A DNA stretch of 64,000 bases from Sycobia sp. Sy_11 (taxonomy: Eukaryota > Arthropoda > Insecta > Hymenoptera > Epichrysomallidae), in contig JACCIC010000381.1 of assembly GCA_018907035.1 (NCBI GenBank), forward strand, positions 37,034 to 101,033, given 5' to 3'. Every line of letters starts with the position of its first letter. The first letter of the stretch is position 1. The notes below the pieces were generated by a model. It was not told where the DNA came from, ran no database searches, and saw only the letters and a list, made by a program, of their open reading frames with translations. Positions 22,263 to 34,700 of the stretch are shown here, piece by piece. The translations under genes were made by a program, and so were the position numbers.

Positions 22263-22719
22263 AAGGCTTAACAGCGGATTAAAACAAATGATTCTACTCT
22301 TTCTGAGAAAGCCGCCGCTCTAGCTGTTGCAAGTACTATGAAATTAAAAGCAAAAACTGGAATGGGACTAAAATTCAGCAAGTTGGCTACGGCAGCGAAA
22401 AAATCATTAAAAGCAAGCAAAAATTCGCACAAAATCATTGAATCTGCATTAAAGGGTGCTCGTCAAGCTGTTAAGAACAATGGTGGAAAAAAGAAAGTTA
22501 TCGTTCCACGTGTTCTACCACTACCGTCTAAAATTGGTGGAGGGCTTCCATTTCTTATACCACTATTTGCAGGACTGAGTGCAACTGGTGCTCTAGCAGG
22601 AGGTGCTGCTGGAATAGCAAAAGTAGTAAATAGTACTAAAGATGCACAAAAAGATTATGAAGAAAGTAAGCGACATAATAAGACGATGGAAGCTATTGCT
22701 TTAGGTAAAGGTCTCTAAC
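22263..22719 (+). CDS. pX-like virion core protein, copy A
   Basis: Open from 22338 to 22718, continuing in frame from about 22270. Basic N-terminal half (KLATAAKKSLKASKNSHK, then GGKKKVIVPR), then a glycine/alanine-rich hydrophobic segment (LIPLFAGLSATGALAGGAAG), then a helical end KDAQKDYEESKRHNKTMEA. This resembles adenovirus-type pX/pVI minor core proteins found in Polintons and adintoviruses. It would bind DNA inside the virion and carry an amphipathic or membrane-active segment. Copy B has lost nearly all of it. Confidence 0.65.
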
Positions 22720-23093
22720 TTATGCCATATAAGCATGGAATGGGGTTATTTCTGAAACCGCATATTGGACATGGATTCCTCGTATTCTCAAGGAAAACAC
22801 TGAGCACAGTTCTGATTTACCAGTTAAAATATTGAAAATTAACGCACTCAGAGTCGAGTGTATATTACTGCGGGAGCTTTCATTAACAATAAAAAGGTTC
22901 GTACCATTCATGAATTCTTTCCCAGAGTTCCTCCAGGATATAAAATCATAGAAGTTCCATCTCATGTTATATATCTGCCACTGATTGTTAAGTCTATAGC
23001 TCACCTTCAAATTCGAATAGTCGATCAAGAGGGAAATTTGGTTAATTTTCGAGGAGAGGAAATTACTATTAGACTTCATATCAAATCTATATA
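22720..23093 (+). pseudogene. Penton-like minor capsid protein, C-terminal half, copy A
   Basis: A deletion near 22785 joins the end of the pX region (GLFLKPHIGHG) directly to the middle of the penton gene, removing the whole protease and the penton N-terminal half seen in copy B. The remaining part (EFFPRVPPGYKIIEVPSHVI, VDQEGNLVNF) matches copy B 49650-49346. At least one frameshift lies near 22860. Confidence 0.8.
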
Positions 23094-23137
23094 ATGGGGA
23101 TAGTTTATAATTCTAGCACGCATATAAGTTCTCCATC

Positions 23138-23314
23138 ATGTCAATTGACAATCAGTCGATTGAAGAATTTGAGACCGTTAACACGAAAAAGCATTCAGTT
23201 CCACCAAAGTCTGGGTCTAAAAGTTCGTGGCAAAAATTCAATTGTATAATTTTTTGCTGCTTCTTGAAAAATGGACGAAATTCTAAAAATTCAATCAGGT
23301 GTCGTGTTCGATGA
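23138..23314 (+). CDS. Conserved 58-aa small ORF overlapping capsid start, copy A
   Basis: ATG at 23138, stop at 23314, overlapping the first 44 bp of the capsid gene in another frame. Reads SIDNQSIEEFETVNT at the start and has CIIFCCFLKNGRN, a short hydrophobic Cys cluster, near the end. Copy B has an ORF of exactly the same length at the same place (49302-49126). Both stayed open though the genes around them broke. Function unknown. The Cys cluster could be acylated or membrane-associated. Confidence 0.6.
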   Translation: MSIDNQSIEEFETVNTKKHSVPPKSGSKSSWQKFNCIIFCCFLKNGRNSKNSIRCRVR

Positions 23315-24495
23315 GTCAATTGCTCATTAGGAAATCCACGTACATCAGCCATACATAGCACTAAGCTTTGATAACAATAACAATGACGAAATTCTTCTAA
23401 CATCACGAAGTTCTATCCATACTACTGGAACGTTTAAAAAAATGATGGCAACTTGCCTATGAAATCTAGATTTGTTATCGATGCTATTTGTCATCTTTTT
23501 GATGAAATTCAATATGAAATTAATGGAGTAGAAATAGAAAAAAGTAAAAATGTCGGATTAAGTAGTGTGATGAAAGGGTGGACTTCGTTTATTCCCAATG
23601 AGACTCTCATGCTTGAAAATGCAGGCTGGCTTGGCAATTAAGAAGGGTCGAAATCTCTGGTGGATAAACAAGGAAACGTTGACATTGCTATTCCACTGAG
23701 AATGATTTTGGGCTTTGCAGAAGATTACAAAAAAATAGTAGTTAATATGAAGCATGAACTTATTCTCATAAGATCCAGATCGGACATTAATGCTATAATC
23801 CACGAACGTACTACAGTTGGTAATAATATTATATATGAAGAATGTGACATAAAAATAAGTAAGATTGAATGGCTAATGCCTTATATCATTGCGTCTGATA
23901 AACAAAAAATACAACTTTCAAATTTTATTGGCAAGGATAGTTCTATCTCAATGTGTTATCGTTCATGGAAACTATTTGAATATCCTGTTCTACCAAGCGC
24001 TAATAAACATAGCTGGACAGTGGAAACTTTCAATCAATTGGAAAAACCTCGTTTTATCATTCTTGGTTTACAGACGAAGAAAAAAAATGAACCTGCTGCA
24101 TTTGCAGCAGGTTTAAAGTCGTATTGATCATTGTACTATTAGTAATGTGAGGCTTTTTGTAACTTGACAATATTATTCACATAATAATCTAAATCTTGAC
24201 ATTGCTAATAATCAAATGCACTACTCTATGATATGTATGCAAATTTTCAAAAAACATACTATGCAAGAGATCTTCAACCACTCCTTAGAAGGACAATGTT
24301 TTTTTCAATAAACCACTCATAGTTATCGATTGTTCGCGACAAAATGAATCTATAAAGAACGCTCCTGTAGACGTGCGGCTAGAAATTGAGGCATGAAATA
24401 ACTTCCCAAACAATACTACAGCTTATAGTTTGATCTTGCATGACCGCATCATTCAGTATAACCCAATAAGTGGAGATGTGAGAAAGATTATTTAA
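23271..24495 (+). pseudogene. MCP: Major capsid protein (hexon-like), copy A
   Basis: Double jelly-roll capsid protein remnant. ATG at 23271 (MDEILKIQSG). Stops and frameshifts occur from about 23329 onward. An open piece at 23453-23641 and another at 23660-24127 (WLMPYIIASDKQKIQLSNFI, SWTVETFNQLEKPRFIILGL) match copy B. The C-terminal piece (MYANFQKTYYARD) runs in broken frames to 24495. Confidence 0.85.
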
Positions 24496-24597
24496 ATAGC
24501 CAATGGATAATATTACAAAGAGAAACTCTTGAAATTATTCTATTAGTCCTCCATTAGCAGCCAACAGAAAAAAAGTAAAAAGTAAAAAAAACTAAAA

Positions 24598-24816
24598 AGT
24601 AGAATTAATAGCTATAGGCATAATGACACATTTCAAGGCGCACTTCCCGCTCCTCCAGGCACTGCTCGATTCGAAAGGAACCTTGATTAATTCGTCGGTG
24701 TGACGTCGGACGGAATTTTGATGAGTGGGAGTGTGCCAAAATGAATGTATACGTTCTGGCACACATTTTGCTGTGCCAGACTGCCTATGTGCCAGTATGC
24801 CTATAGCCTATCTACT
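24598..24816. repeat. Terminal repeat of Polinton A with internal fold-back
   Basis: The outer end reads GCCAGTATGCCTATAGCCTATCTACT. An inverted partner, AGTAGAATTAATAGCTATAGGC, starts at 24598. Between them are repeats of a CTGGCACA-type 15 bp motif. Copy B shows the same plan at 47440-47880, so this belongs to the element. Confidence 0.75.
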
Positions 24817-24839
24817 CTTGGATTTTGTACTTACTAGGA

Positions 24840-25585
24840 ACCTTTTGGACGAATTGTGCTGAATAAACTGGCGTTTCGTTTTAATAAGGAAGCTATGACT
24901 GTTTCCATAATTATGCTTTCATGGAGTTTAGTAAAACAATCAACATAGTAATGTTGGTTAATGGTTTGACCTTCAGAAACTCAGTGAAGATACAAAATTA
25001 CATGAACGTCGAACAGAACAATTATCATTGCTATGAATTTTGATTTCATAATTTTCATTCTTTAGTCTTAGCAAAGTTGGACTCTTACAGTGCATGTATT
25101 GATGCATTCTGAATCATAGGTAAAATCCAAGATTTATCACATATCATTACGCTTTGTAATAAGTTTCAGTTATTTTCAATCATATTCACATTGTCAATAC
25201 AAATATTTTGCGAACTTCTTGTAGTTCAAATGTGAGGATATTAGGTACTAGTTTTATACACATGCTTCTCACGTGAAAATTTTCAGAGAAAATTTATCAT
25301 AAACATTTTCCATTTAATTCTATAGGCATCAATTGAATGTGCACTTAACCAATAGTTAGAGCAAACAAAATTTTTAAATAGTTTCATCCGGTTCTGAGTG
25401 AAACGGCGACTCAATTATGAATCATCTTCAACATCTTCTCCGTCATCTTAAAAACACTTAAAGCATTAGAATATAAGTGAGCGCGATAAATATTATCTGT
25501 CGTACATTTCTTTCAACAAATTTGACGTTTCAGTTCCAGTTTTTCCAAATTTGAAGTAAAATTTCACAACAATTATTTTTTCTGC
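24840..25585 (-). pseudogene. Ancient mariner transposase relic
   Basis: Very decayed. Minus-strand frames show KFYFKFGKTGTETSNLLKEM near 25560, a degraded EDVEDDS stretch near 25430, and EGQTINQHYYVDCFTKLHES near 24960. These are the N-terminal and mid-protein hallmarks of mariner transposase in the right order. The C-terminus is missing and the copy abuts the Polinton end. Confidence 0.65.
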
Positions 25586-25589
25586 AGAA

Positions 25590-26679
25590 CAAAAAACAGT
25601 CCTGATAGTAACAAAGGTAAAGATTAGACTGATTTATCTAAGGCAATGATAGCTATCGCATTCGAAATAAACGGCTTCAGGTTAAAAAACGGAGAGTCGT
25701 TTACCTTTGGTACATGTGTACTTCTTCTTCAACAGTGTCAGTCTCATTCGTACACTCGAAGAATGCAAACGTTAGGACGAATTTTTATAGCATATATAAT
25801 TTTGTGTAATTTTAGAAGTTTCTTTTTGTGATTTTGCGAAATTAAATCAAAAACATCTGAAATTGTTACAAAAATATCGTCTTCAATTTCGCCCTAAAAG
25901 AATATCGTTCTAATATTATAAATCGTGTGTAAATTATAGTTGTTTTTCACTTGAGAACCTACAATAATAGATCTAGATTTAGGATTCATCTGTATTATTA
26001 TTAAATATCTAATATAAATCTAGAATATATAGCATGCCTTTTTGATTAACTTTTTGTTTAACTACCAATTATTTTGAGCCCACCTTTTCAGTTAAAAGCA
26101 ATCAGTTTAGCTCTTATAGCCCTTTACACTCATTGCCATACGTAGAAGGAATGCTTTCACCATATCTGAGGGCTTCTATGCTCATGCTTGTAATTACTAC
26201 ATAATATTCCACAATATCACATCTTAAATTATGATTTTAATCTATTCATATATAATCTGTAATTTATCGTCTATCAATCATTATAGATATACTGATTATT
26301 GAATGAATGTAAAGCGATTAATCAGAATATATGAAGGAGTTATAATTATTTGAAACATATAAGTTGTACTCTTAAGGAATGAAATAAAGGCAATTTAGTA
26401 AGCAACAATGGTTAAGAAAGACGCAAGATGAATCAATTTTGAATGCAAAAATGGACGCATTTGAGTATGGGATATAAACTTGTATAGATATAGGACAATA
26501 CGTAAAACCCAAAAAGCCTAGGACTACCCTTTTATTATGCAATATAAATTATCTACTATCGCGTTTCAATATAGCTAAAATAATTGCTAATAAAGGATAG
26601 CAAATAATTGCTAATATAAAGTTAGTGCGCGCGCAAAATAGGAACGAGGTGTCTTATGACAGTACTCGTATATATATGG
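25590..26679. other. No gene recognised
   Basis: AT-rich, only short frames, no repeat structure that I can see. Confidence 0.5.
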
Positions 26680-26709
26680 CGTGTGTGTGTGTGTGTGTTT
26701 GTGTGTGTG
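26680..26709. repeat. (GT)n tract at 3' end of R1-clade element
   Basis: GT dinucleotides with two irregular bases. The matching tract on the other side of the element is at 31341-31368. Confidence 0.9.
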
Positions 26710-26910
26710 CTTTTTTTTTTTTTTTATTAGGCGTAGGCAGAGCAAGCTCTGCACTAGTAGCCTCTCGAAACCAGCATCCCGCCGGAACGATCCGGGAATA
26801 TTACTTCGGCGGGGCTGTTAGTTAGCCTGTACGACTCCTCTTCTTATGACACTATACTACGTCCCCCATCCACACAGGTGATCAGGGGTTCGGTGTTCGT
26901 CCTCTGTATC

Positions 26911-29892
26911 TTAAAATAGGATCAGTTGGCCTGGTTCATCCTGGGCTATTCGCCTCATTCTATCGGTATTTCTAAGTTTGGTCATCACCTCTTTTGCGAA
27001 ACTGTCTACTGCCTTCCAGTTTTCAGAAGATTCCAGCATTATTGATAGGATGCTCTCTGGTCTTATTGGCTTATTGATGATGTTCATCAAGTGCTCACGT
27101 TGTGTTCTAAAACGAGGGCAGCTCACTAATATATGCTCGGTATCCTCGACCAAAGTCGGACAGATGGGGCAGAGATCATTATTATCCAGGTGAAAGCGGT
27201 AGAAATAGGACCTAAAACAACCATGTCCAGTCAACAACTGAGTTAGGTGGAAATCTAATTCCCCGTGTTTCCTGTTGATCCATCTGTGTATGTCTGGAAG
27301 GATACGATAAGTCCATCGGCCTTTGCTAGAATCGGTCCATCGTTTTTGCCATATTTCTATAGAACGATGACGTTCCACATTTTCAGCACCTTGTAGGGAA
27401 TCCACTGCGGCCTTACATATGTTATGCAGCCTAGCCAGTTCATCTGCAGCTAAATCGAAAGGAAGATTTCCGGCAAGGACCTCAGTAGCGGCGGTCGATA
27501 CTGTCCTGTAACCACTAATAATACGTATACAGGAGCGGCGACGGGTCGCAATGGCCAGCTCACAATACGATTTAATTCCACATGTATGATGCCAGATTGG
27601 CGCTGGATACATGCTGACAGAGTTGACAACATAAGTTAATAGCTTCCTCCGGGGTTGGCGTGGGCCACCAATGTTAGGCATGAGCCGACACAAGGCAGCT
27701 GAAACTCGTTGCGCTTTTTCGCCAGATATCTTTAGATGTTCTTTGAAATTTAACCTGGCATCAAGCTGGACACCCAAGTATCGTAAGGATGGCGCAGAAC
27801 TAATGCGGCAGCTACCAACTTTAAGAGTAATACTATCTACCTTCTTACGACTGCTGACAAGAACTACTTCTGTCTTGTGCTCCGCTAATTGTAGACCAGC
27901 CGACTTAATCCATCTACTGATGTTGCTGATTGCCTCATTGGCATTTTCAGTAAGTTCATCAAGGGTCTTAGCCGTCACTACTAGAGCGACATCGTCGGCG
28001 TACCCTACTGTTATTGAACCAGGCGGTTGTGGAATCCTCAACATGCCATCATACATAATATTCCACAATATAGGTCCCATAAATGAGCCCTGGGGGACTC
28101 CCGCAGTAACCTTATGCGATACAGTGCCTTCATTTTTCGGTATAATATTATCCTATTCTCAAAGTAGCTGGCCACGACATTCTGCAAATAACCAGGTACT
28201 CCGAACTCTTCAAGAGAATTCATAATAGAAGACCAGCGCGCTGAATTAAAGGCATTCTTGACATCTATAGCGAGAATGGCACAATACTGTTTAGTGCCAC
28301 CTTTCCATCTCTCACCACTGATTGCATTTCTTGCGGTACACACTACCAGTTTAATAGCATCGACTGTTGATTTTGATTTTCGAAATCCAAATTGGCGGGA
28401 GGATAAGCCGTGCAATCCTTCAGTGAATGCTTCCAGTCGGCTACATATTATTTTTTCAAATATTTTACCTACCGAATCGAGCATACACAATGGCCTGTAT
28501 GATGACGGATCATCAAGTGGCTTATCGCCCTTAAGTAATAGAACTAACCTTTGAGTTTTCCAGCAGTCAGGAAAAATACCCTCAAGAAGACAAGCATTAT
28601 ATACTTTTAGAAATATAGATGGGTTCTTATGTATCGCCAACTTAACTGCAGCATTAGGGATACCATCAGGGCCAGGGGCAGCATTGTCTCTAATCTTAGA
28701 GAAAGCATTATGTAGCTCCATTTCTGTTATAGGAGGTATATCGGCCGAGTGTTGCGAGCGCAGTACAGTCCCTTGGGTCTCATTGGGAATGAGAGCGGAA
28801 ACAATCTTATCAATCAATACCGTACTAGTAGGTCGCATTGGTGCCCTACTCAATTGTGCCATGACTGTTTTGTATGGTTATCCCCATAAGTCATTGTTGG
28901 CCTCTGCACACAGTTCAAGCCAGCATCGACGCTGGCTTGCCTTAATGGCCTTGACAAGCGCTCTCTGTGCTTCTTTAAATAAACTATTAAACGTATCACG
29001 ATGGGTGCGGGCTCTTTGGGCAAGTCTACGAGCGCGATGACATTGCTTGCGCAATTCTGCAATTTCATTTGTCCACCAGTAGACAGATTGACAATGTTTA
29101 AATCCGATCTTAGTCCTAGTCATCGATGCATCGCATGCTTCAGAGATATGCTTCATGAGTGCATTTGCCAGATGGCCTGGTGCACCATATTCTAAACGCT
29201 CTTCTGATATGATAGTGGTGAACACTTCACAGTCTAGCGATCTGATGTTCCAATTCCGTGTGGGCATCTACTCATTGCATTTGTTCTTCACTTTCTTGTC
29301 TGCAATCTCGTACAAGATCGGCCTGTGATCACTGTGGGTATAAAGATCGCTTACTCTCCAATTAAGGATCCGCTGAATCCGTTGATCCGCTCATTGTTTA
29401 TCTCCCCTAATGAAAGTGGATTCAAATCCCTTATTCACCACGTGGAGTTGAAGGGAATTAAGGCCCTCAAGCAGTATACTACCTCTGTTATTTGTTGAAG
29501 CGCTTCCCCAGGCTGTGGACCACGCGTTAAAATCGCCAGCGATTAATAATGGTTTCTTGTCCATGGCTTCATCAACTAATTTAGCTACAAGGATTTCAAA
29601 CTGCTTGTCCGTCAAGCTTGGAGGAGCATATACACTAAAGACGTATATTTCTTGTATTTTAGCCCAGGATATCAATTCGCTCCGATGATTCGACTGCTTT
29701 AGTACCTGCCTATTTTAACAAATCCACAGGGCAGCTCTATTGCTTGTGTCACTTATCCAGCGCTGTGGTCTGTCCCTGTCACAATATGGTTCGGGGATTA
29801 GAACAATGTTTATTCTTAGCTCCTTTATTGTTTGTTTCAGGAGGTCATGAACCGCTACGCAATGGTTGGTATTCTGTTGGAGTATTCTCATG
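26911..29892 (-). pseudogene. R1-clade ORF2: endonuclease and reverse transcriptase
   Basis: ATG near 29892 starts an APE endonuclease (INIVLIPEPY, then AGDFNAWSTAWGS at about 29540). The RT follows: KIRDNAAPGPDGIPN, SSYRPLCMLDSVGKIFEKII, AILAIDVKNAFNSARW, then catalytic GYADDVALVV at about 28000. The C-terminus has the Cys/His motif CPICPTLVEDTEHILVSCPRF typical of the clade. Stops or frameshifts occur near 29715, 29390, 29280, 28870 and 28130. The last 389 codons (28080-26911) are open. Confidence 0.9.
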
Positions 29893-29951
29893 TTTTATGT
29901 CTGTTTAAAAACTCCACAGTGATCGGCCACTTATAGCTGTATGCTAGATGG

Positions 29952-31205
29952 CTAATCTCCTTCACATTTACAGAGTAAACGGCAGGGCTCGTTTACGCAC
30001 AGCTTGGATAGATGGTCTTTTCCACCGCAGTGCCTGCAAAGTTTAGTTCTGTCAAGGCCCAAGCACACGGATGCTAAATGGCCAATCTGAAAACACCTGA
30101 AGCAGAGCCTTATTTCTGTTTTTTTTCGAACTCTGTAGTTGATCCATCCGATTCGAACATGCACGTAGTAACTCAGCTGCGTGGCTATATGGTACAGACA
30201 CCACCGCCGTCTGAGTACCCCCATAAGCTTGCCGCAAGGAACGAGCGATTAGCATGTTAGTCTCCTTTAGTTCGAGGTGTGATTTCAGAGCCTCTAATAC
30301 TTCATCCCTTGTAGTGACCTCATCTATATCTTTAATCTCCAAGGTAATAAGATTAGTCAGGATCGAAGTGCTATGGCCAACCTTAGTTTCAACAATGCGA
30401 GCCAAGTCATGTGCATCTTTGGCTGTCCGTTCTAACTGAAGTACCAGGGCACCGCTTGCATTTCTGCGTATCCTGTTAACCTCATTCTTCACATGAGATA
30501 ACTTAGGGTCATTCTTCATTGGCCTCAATCAAAATGGAATTAGGTCTATTTCGTCCACTAAGCCTGCGATAAACTAGGTTATTCTTTATCTTTACCTTTG
30601 GGCTTCTTGCGCTTGATGGTCTGCCATTGATTCTCCTTGGCCTCAGACTTCCTTGTAAGTACTCCAATTGATTCTGGTGGTCTCCTTAAGCCCAGTGATG
30701 GTTCTTTCGTCCTTTTGCTACCTACTGTTTTAGGAGTGGAATCTATCCCTTCGACTGCGCTTTGTTTGGTATCAGAGCGTAGACTCGGCGTAGTCTGAGT
30801 CAGCACTTCATGAATACCGGGACGGTGATACTGCAACAGATCATCCTCTGCCATACTGATGCATTTGTATGAGGCATTAATAGAACGAGCAAGATGCTTA
30901 ATGGTCTTGTGCACGTTATGCCTATCTTTAACAAAATCCAACAGCTGTCTGATCTTCTGGCCAAGTCGCTCCAGATGATTGTTTCTGCGCGTGATGGAGA
31001 TTTCTCGATCCGTCATTTCTTGATCCGTCATGACATCTCCTTTAGTACTCAATGTACTATCTATGGTGATGTTTGATTTGCCCTCCCAAGAATCCGAGGA
31101 GCTACCACTGACTATAGAGGCTTCCACTCTATCGGAATCGGTGAGGAGATTGACCGGTCTTGCCGGAGTTACTCCCTGGGGTATATCCTTGTTTATACCA
31201 AACAT
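29952..31205 (-). pseudogene. R1-clade ORF1 with zinc knuckles
   Basis: ATG at 31205 (MFGINKDIPQ). The first 208 codons end in a basic KRKKPKGKDKE, then a frameshift near 30550. The rest runs through VNRIRRNASGALVLQLERTA to the knuckles CFRCFQIGHLASVC and CRHCGGKDHLSKLC, with a third partial CRLLCKC. This is an RNA-binding coat protein of gag type. Confidence 0.85.
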
Positions 31206-31340
31206 TAATCATAATTGGCGTTAAGTTCGGGAGGCCCTCCCTATTAGCTTTTTCTGTCCGCTCTGAGTATTTTATTTCCTCAGTGCCCTCTACAAATTGT
31301 AGCGAGCCATCCCCTATCCGCAACAAAACTCCACACTGGT

Positions 31341-31368
31341 GCGCGTGTGTGTATGTGTGTGTGTGTAT
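31341..31368. repeat. (GT)n tract at 5' end of R1-clade element
   Basis: GTGTGTGTATGTGTGTGTGTGT adjoining the 5' end of the element. Confidence 0.9.
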
Positions 31369-31599
31369 TTTGTTGACGACAATACAATTGTATCAGAAAG
31401 GCGTGGAGAAGAATTCTCAAAATAAATAGAATTAAACAATACACGTAAATTCAGTGTAGGAATATTGTAGCATGCTATGTTTCTAATTTAATTTTTATCC
31501 TTAAAAATAAATTCTACCGGTTCGACACATCGGGCATCAAAGAAAAATTTAAATAATCATTTTATTTTCGCCCTTGTATATATATGTATATGTATATAA

Positions 31600-31710
31600 A
31601 TATATACATATAAATATAATTTTTTCGATCTAGGTAGTACTAATAAAAACTAAATTTATTTTGATTTACGACGTTTCATCGACAAGTATCGTCAACCTCT
31701 TCAGGTGCTT
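31600..31710 (-). ncRNA. Hammerhead-like core, Penelope-type repeat fragment
   Basis: On the minus strand: CTGAAGAG, a six-pair helix II (GTTGAC with GTCGAT, loop GATACTT), then GAAACGTC. Both conserved boxes are present and helix III is only the palindrome ACGT, as in dimeric hammerheads of Penelope-like elements. Helix I pairs weakly. No RT sequence beside it. Confidence 0.5.
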
Positions 31711-34700
31711 GAATTATACGTATTATACGAATAAATACATATCAAAATTATATAACGGTGAAAAATACAACACAATAAATAAATCGACACTTACAACGAA
31801 GCGCTGAGTTACAAGCAAACGCTGAGATGTTCTAAGTCAATCTAATGAAATGTCTCAATATATTAAAGTATAAATATAAGGTTAATAAAATCGGAAAAGC
31901 CTTGAGCTTGGGAGAAACTTCTAGGCAAATACACACGTGCACATATACAGCCAACAACGGATATCGATATACGTCAACTCGATTATGAATTATTGGTGTT
32001 GAAACTGAAACATGTACTGGTTATTATGGTTCACACTTGGATTTTGTATCAAAATAAGTTATATAAACTAGAATTTCTTTTATCAGTTACAAATCAATAT
32101 AGAAAGTATTATATTTGATTTACAAGTAAGTTTCCAGCATTTGTCAAAAGATGATGCCATCAGTGGATTCCGGGCTGAAATGTCAGACCTCAAGTGTAAA
32201 CGCTTATGATAACTCTAAATGCAGAAAATCATATAAAAATTCTAGCAAGCCCGCCAAATCGAGGCCGAAATGAACTATTTATGTCAACCATGATCTGCAT
32301 ACGGTGGTAGCAAGAAGGTTTGATGTACTACAAACTTTTTTCGAGTGGTAAAACCATCAAAAGCACTATTGAATTGAATCTAATTTAGTAAATTAAATTA
32401 ACAAAAGGCTCCTATATTCTGCGATGAGGAAATTATTTAAATTGAAAATTTATTTACTGAGGTGGAGAGATTCTTAGGAGAGAATGGTCGAAAGGTTTTA
32501 AGATACTGCGCATCGAGATATCTGATTTCAGTACCAGATTATAGAAGGGTGCATTAAGAGCAGCGAGAGATAAATAGAGAGACGGTGCAGAATTTGGTTT
32601 GCAATCCAGCTGAGTCCATGCGACTTCATGTGCTGAACCTGGCGTTGATGCAGCGATAGAGGTACTGATGGCTTAATAGATAATGCTGATGTTATTGAAA
32701 AATCTGATAATTTGGAATAATTAATTTAGAAAAAGGTAGAGCTCTCAAGGAAGGAGATGATTTTAACGCTTGCAGAGGACAGTCAGTCTGCTAAGTTCTA
32801 TGCACGAATTTTGAGAGGCTGAGTTGTGAGATCGATTTGGTAAGTATGTAAAGCAGTGACTAACTGATAAAAATATATTGTTAAATTAAATAATTTGTTA
32901 TTTATTGATCTTGAATATTCTATAATAATATAAGCAAAAAGGGGGAAATGCGAAACTTATAAATAAGTGAGTTAGTAAGAACTGAGAGAAACGTATACGC
33001 GATGAGACTGTTAAATGCGATAATACGAATTGTCGTTCATTGTAGATTTCTATCCATCAATTTAAATATCAATGATTATATCAAAAGGAAGGTTAATGAT
33101 TTAAATTTATACTTGTGTGATTTTAATTAATTTCCTGAAAATAAAGTAGATGATAAACATAAAGTCCATAAAATAATTATTAATCTTGTAGATATTGATA
33201 TTATGAAAATAAAAAAAATAAAATGAGAATTAAATTACAAGAATATAAGTGTTTAGAAAGTAGAGATACTAGAGTAACAATGAGAATTATATAAATTAAA
33301 ATACTTACCTGGTTTAGGAAAAAATTAACATTATGGAATTGTTTCGTAAATCGAATCAGAGATTTTGAAAATGGAATGCGTTCTAGTACAGCGGACGATA
33401 AAAAGCACGATACATTTTTTTTGGATGACGTCATAGGAGCACTACTTGTAATTGAGTTAGCAGACGGTTCCTATGAAGGGAGAGTTCGTGTTGAGATGCA
33501 ATCGGTAAAACTGAAACATATAATATTTCAGGTAGAGACAGCGAGATCAGTTAAAGAGCATTCCGTTAGATTACACAATTGGGGCGGTAATAGTTTAGGT
33601 ATGGGTAGACTGGCAAGCATGTTATAAGGAATTCCAGACATAAAAGAGCTAGTGATCGCGTCGATCAGAGGCACTGGTCAGTGGACGCTAATAGAGATGG
33701 CTGCAGCCCAAAATCATGTAGAGTTAGAGGAATGATAGTAGTGAAGACTCCGTTCGGAGGTTGATGTCAAAAATTCCAAGATAAAATTAAAATCGGATCT
33801 TATTTTAATTATTTTTAAAGAGAAGATTTTAAAAAATGAGAAATATAATATTTTGAAATTTATAGTAAATTTAGGAAAAACTTGACATTGATGTAATAGT
33901 AGAGCCTACTTTAATGGTATAATCTTAGATTTAAAAACTGTTTTTTATTCGAGTAACTTCTCCAAAAATCTGTTCTCTTCGACGAAATTTGTAGAGCCGG
34001 ACCTATAAGTTTATTTAAACAACAATGAGAAAAAAATTTTGAATCAAGGGATAAATAAGTCTATTGTACCAGACAAATAGAAAGTACCTTACTGGATGCT
34101 TAAATTAAGAACAAAAAGAGCAGCTAGGATAGCGAATTCATCATAAGAAATTAAAATATCTGCTAAATATCTGACAAGGAGCAGAAGCAGTGCAGTAGAA
34201 GCTTTTGAACAATTAGATTCTGTTAGTGAGAATAGAATACAAGCTGGCTTTAGCAGAGCTAGATTGGCTTATCCAATAAACCATAAAAGTGAGGCTTCAG
34301 AATCGTTAAGAATTGAAACCCTAAGTTTAAGATGAAATCGTAATATAAGTACTAAATTAAAATAGAAAAATAAGTATAAATTATATTAAAACAAAAGATA
34401 TAGAACATTTATGTATAAAGATTTCTTTACAAGTCATGTCCTAAATACATTTAACAATTTATTTTATAATGAAAGTGATTAAGGTTAATTATAGTAAATT
34501 GGCAATTGCGATAAATTATTATTGATTATGTTTCGATTATATTTAGGTATAATTGAATAAGTTATACAAAATCTAGTTATACTTTCGATTCCATGAAAGT
34601 AAATAGTTAGAAAAATACTTGTTTATGTTGTTCGTGGCATTTATAATATAGTACTGTAATTTTATTATGTATTATATTCGTTTGAAAATTGCTAAAATTA

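Larger units (their letters stand above)
1..24816. mobile_element. Polinton/Maverick copy A (decayed, left end outside window)
   Basis: Virus-like DNA transposon. Gene order from left: outer two-exon gene, second two-exon gene on the minus strand, PolB, SSB-like protein, integrase, fibre-like, YWDDPNELV protein and ATPase on the minus strand, then PLA2/pX, penton, small ORF and major capsid protein on the plus strand, and a terminal repeat ending in ATAGCCTATCTACT at 24816. The same order occurs in mirror image in copy B. A Gypsy element (2791-12542) and a SINE-like sequence lie inside it, so the native part is about 15 kb. The left terminus is not in the window. Most genes carry stops or frameshifts. 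Confidence 0.85.
26711..31338 (-). mobile_element. R1-clade non-LTR retrotransposon inserted in a (GT)n microsatellite
   Basis: About 4.6 kb on the minus strand, two ORFs, A-tail (plus-strand T run at 26711-26725) and (GT)n directly on both sides. ORF1 has CCHC knuckles. ORF2 has an APE-type endonuclease and RT. R1-clade families such as Waldo and Mino are known to target AC-type repeats, which fits. ORFs contain several stops, so it is inactive, but the length appears complete. Confidence 0.85.

Noticed and set aside
30579..31205. A host gene encoding a basic Ser-rich protein
   Set aside because: It is the N-terminal part of the R1-clade ORF1, broken from its zinc knuckles by a frameshift.
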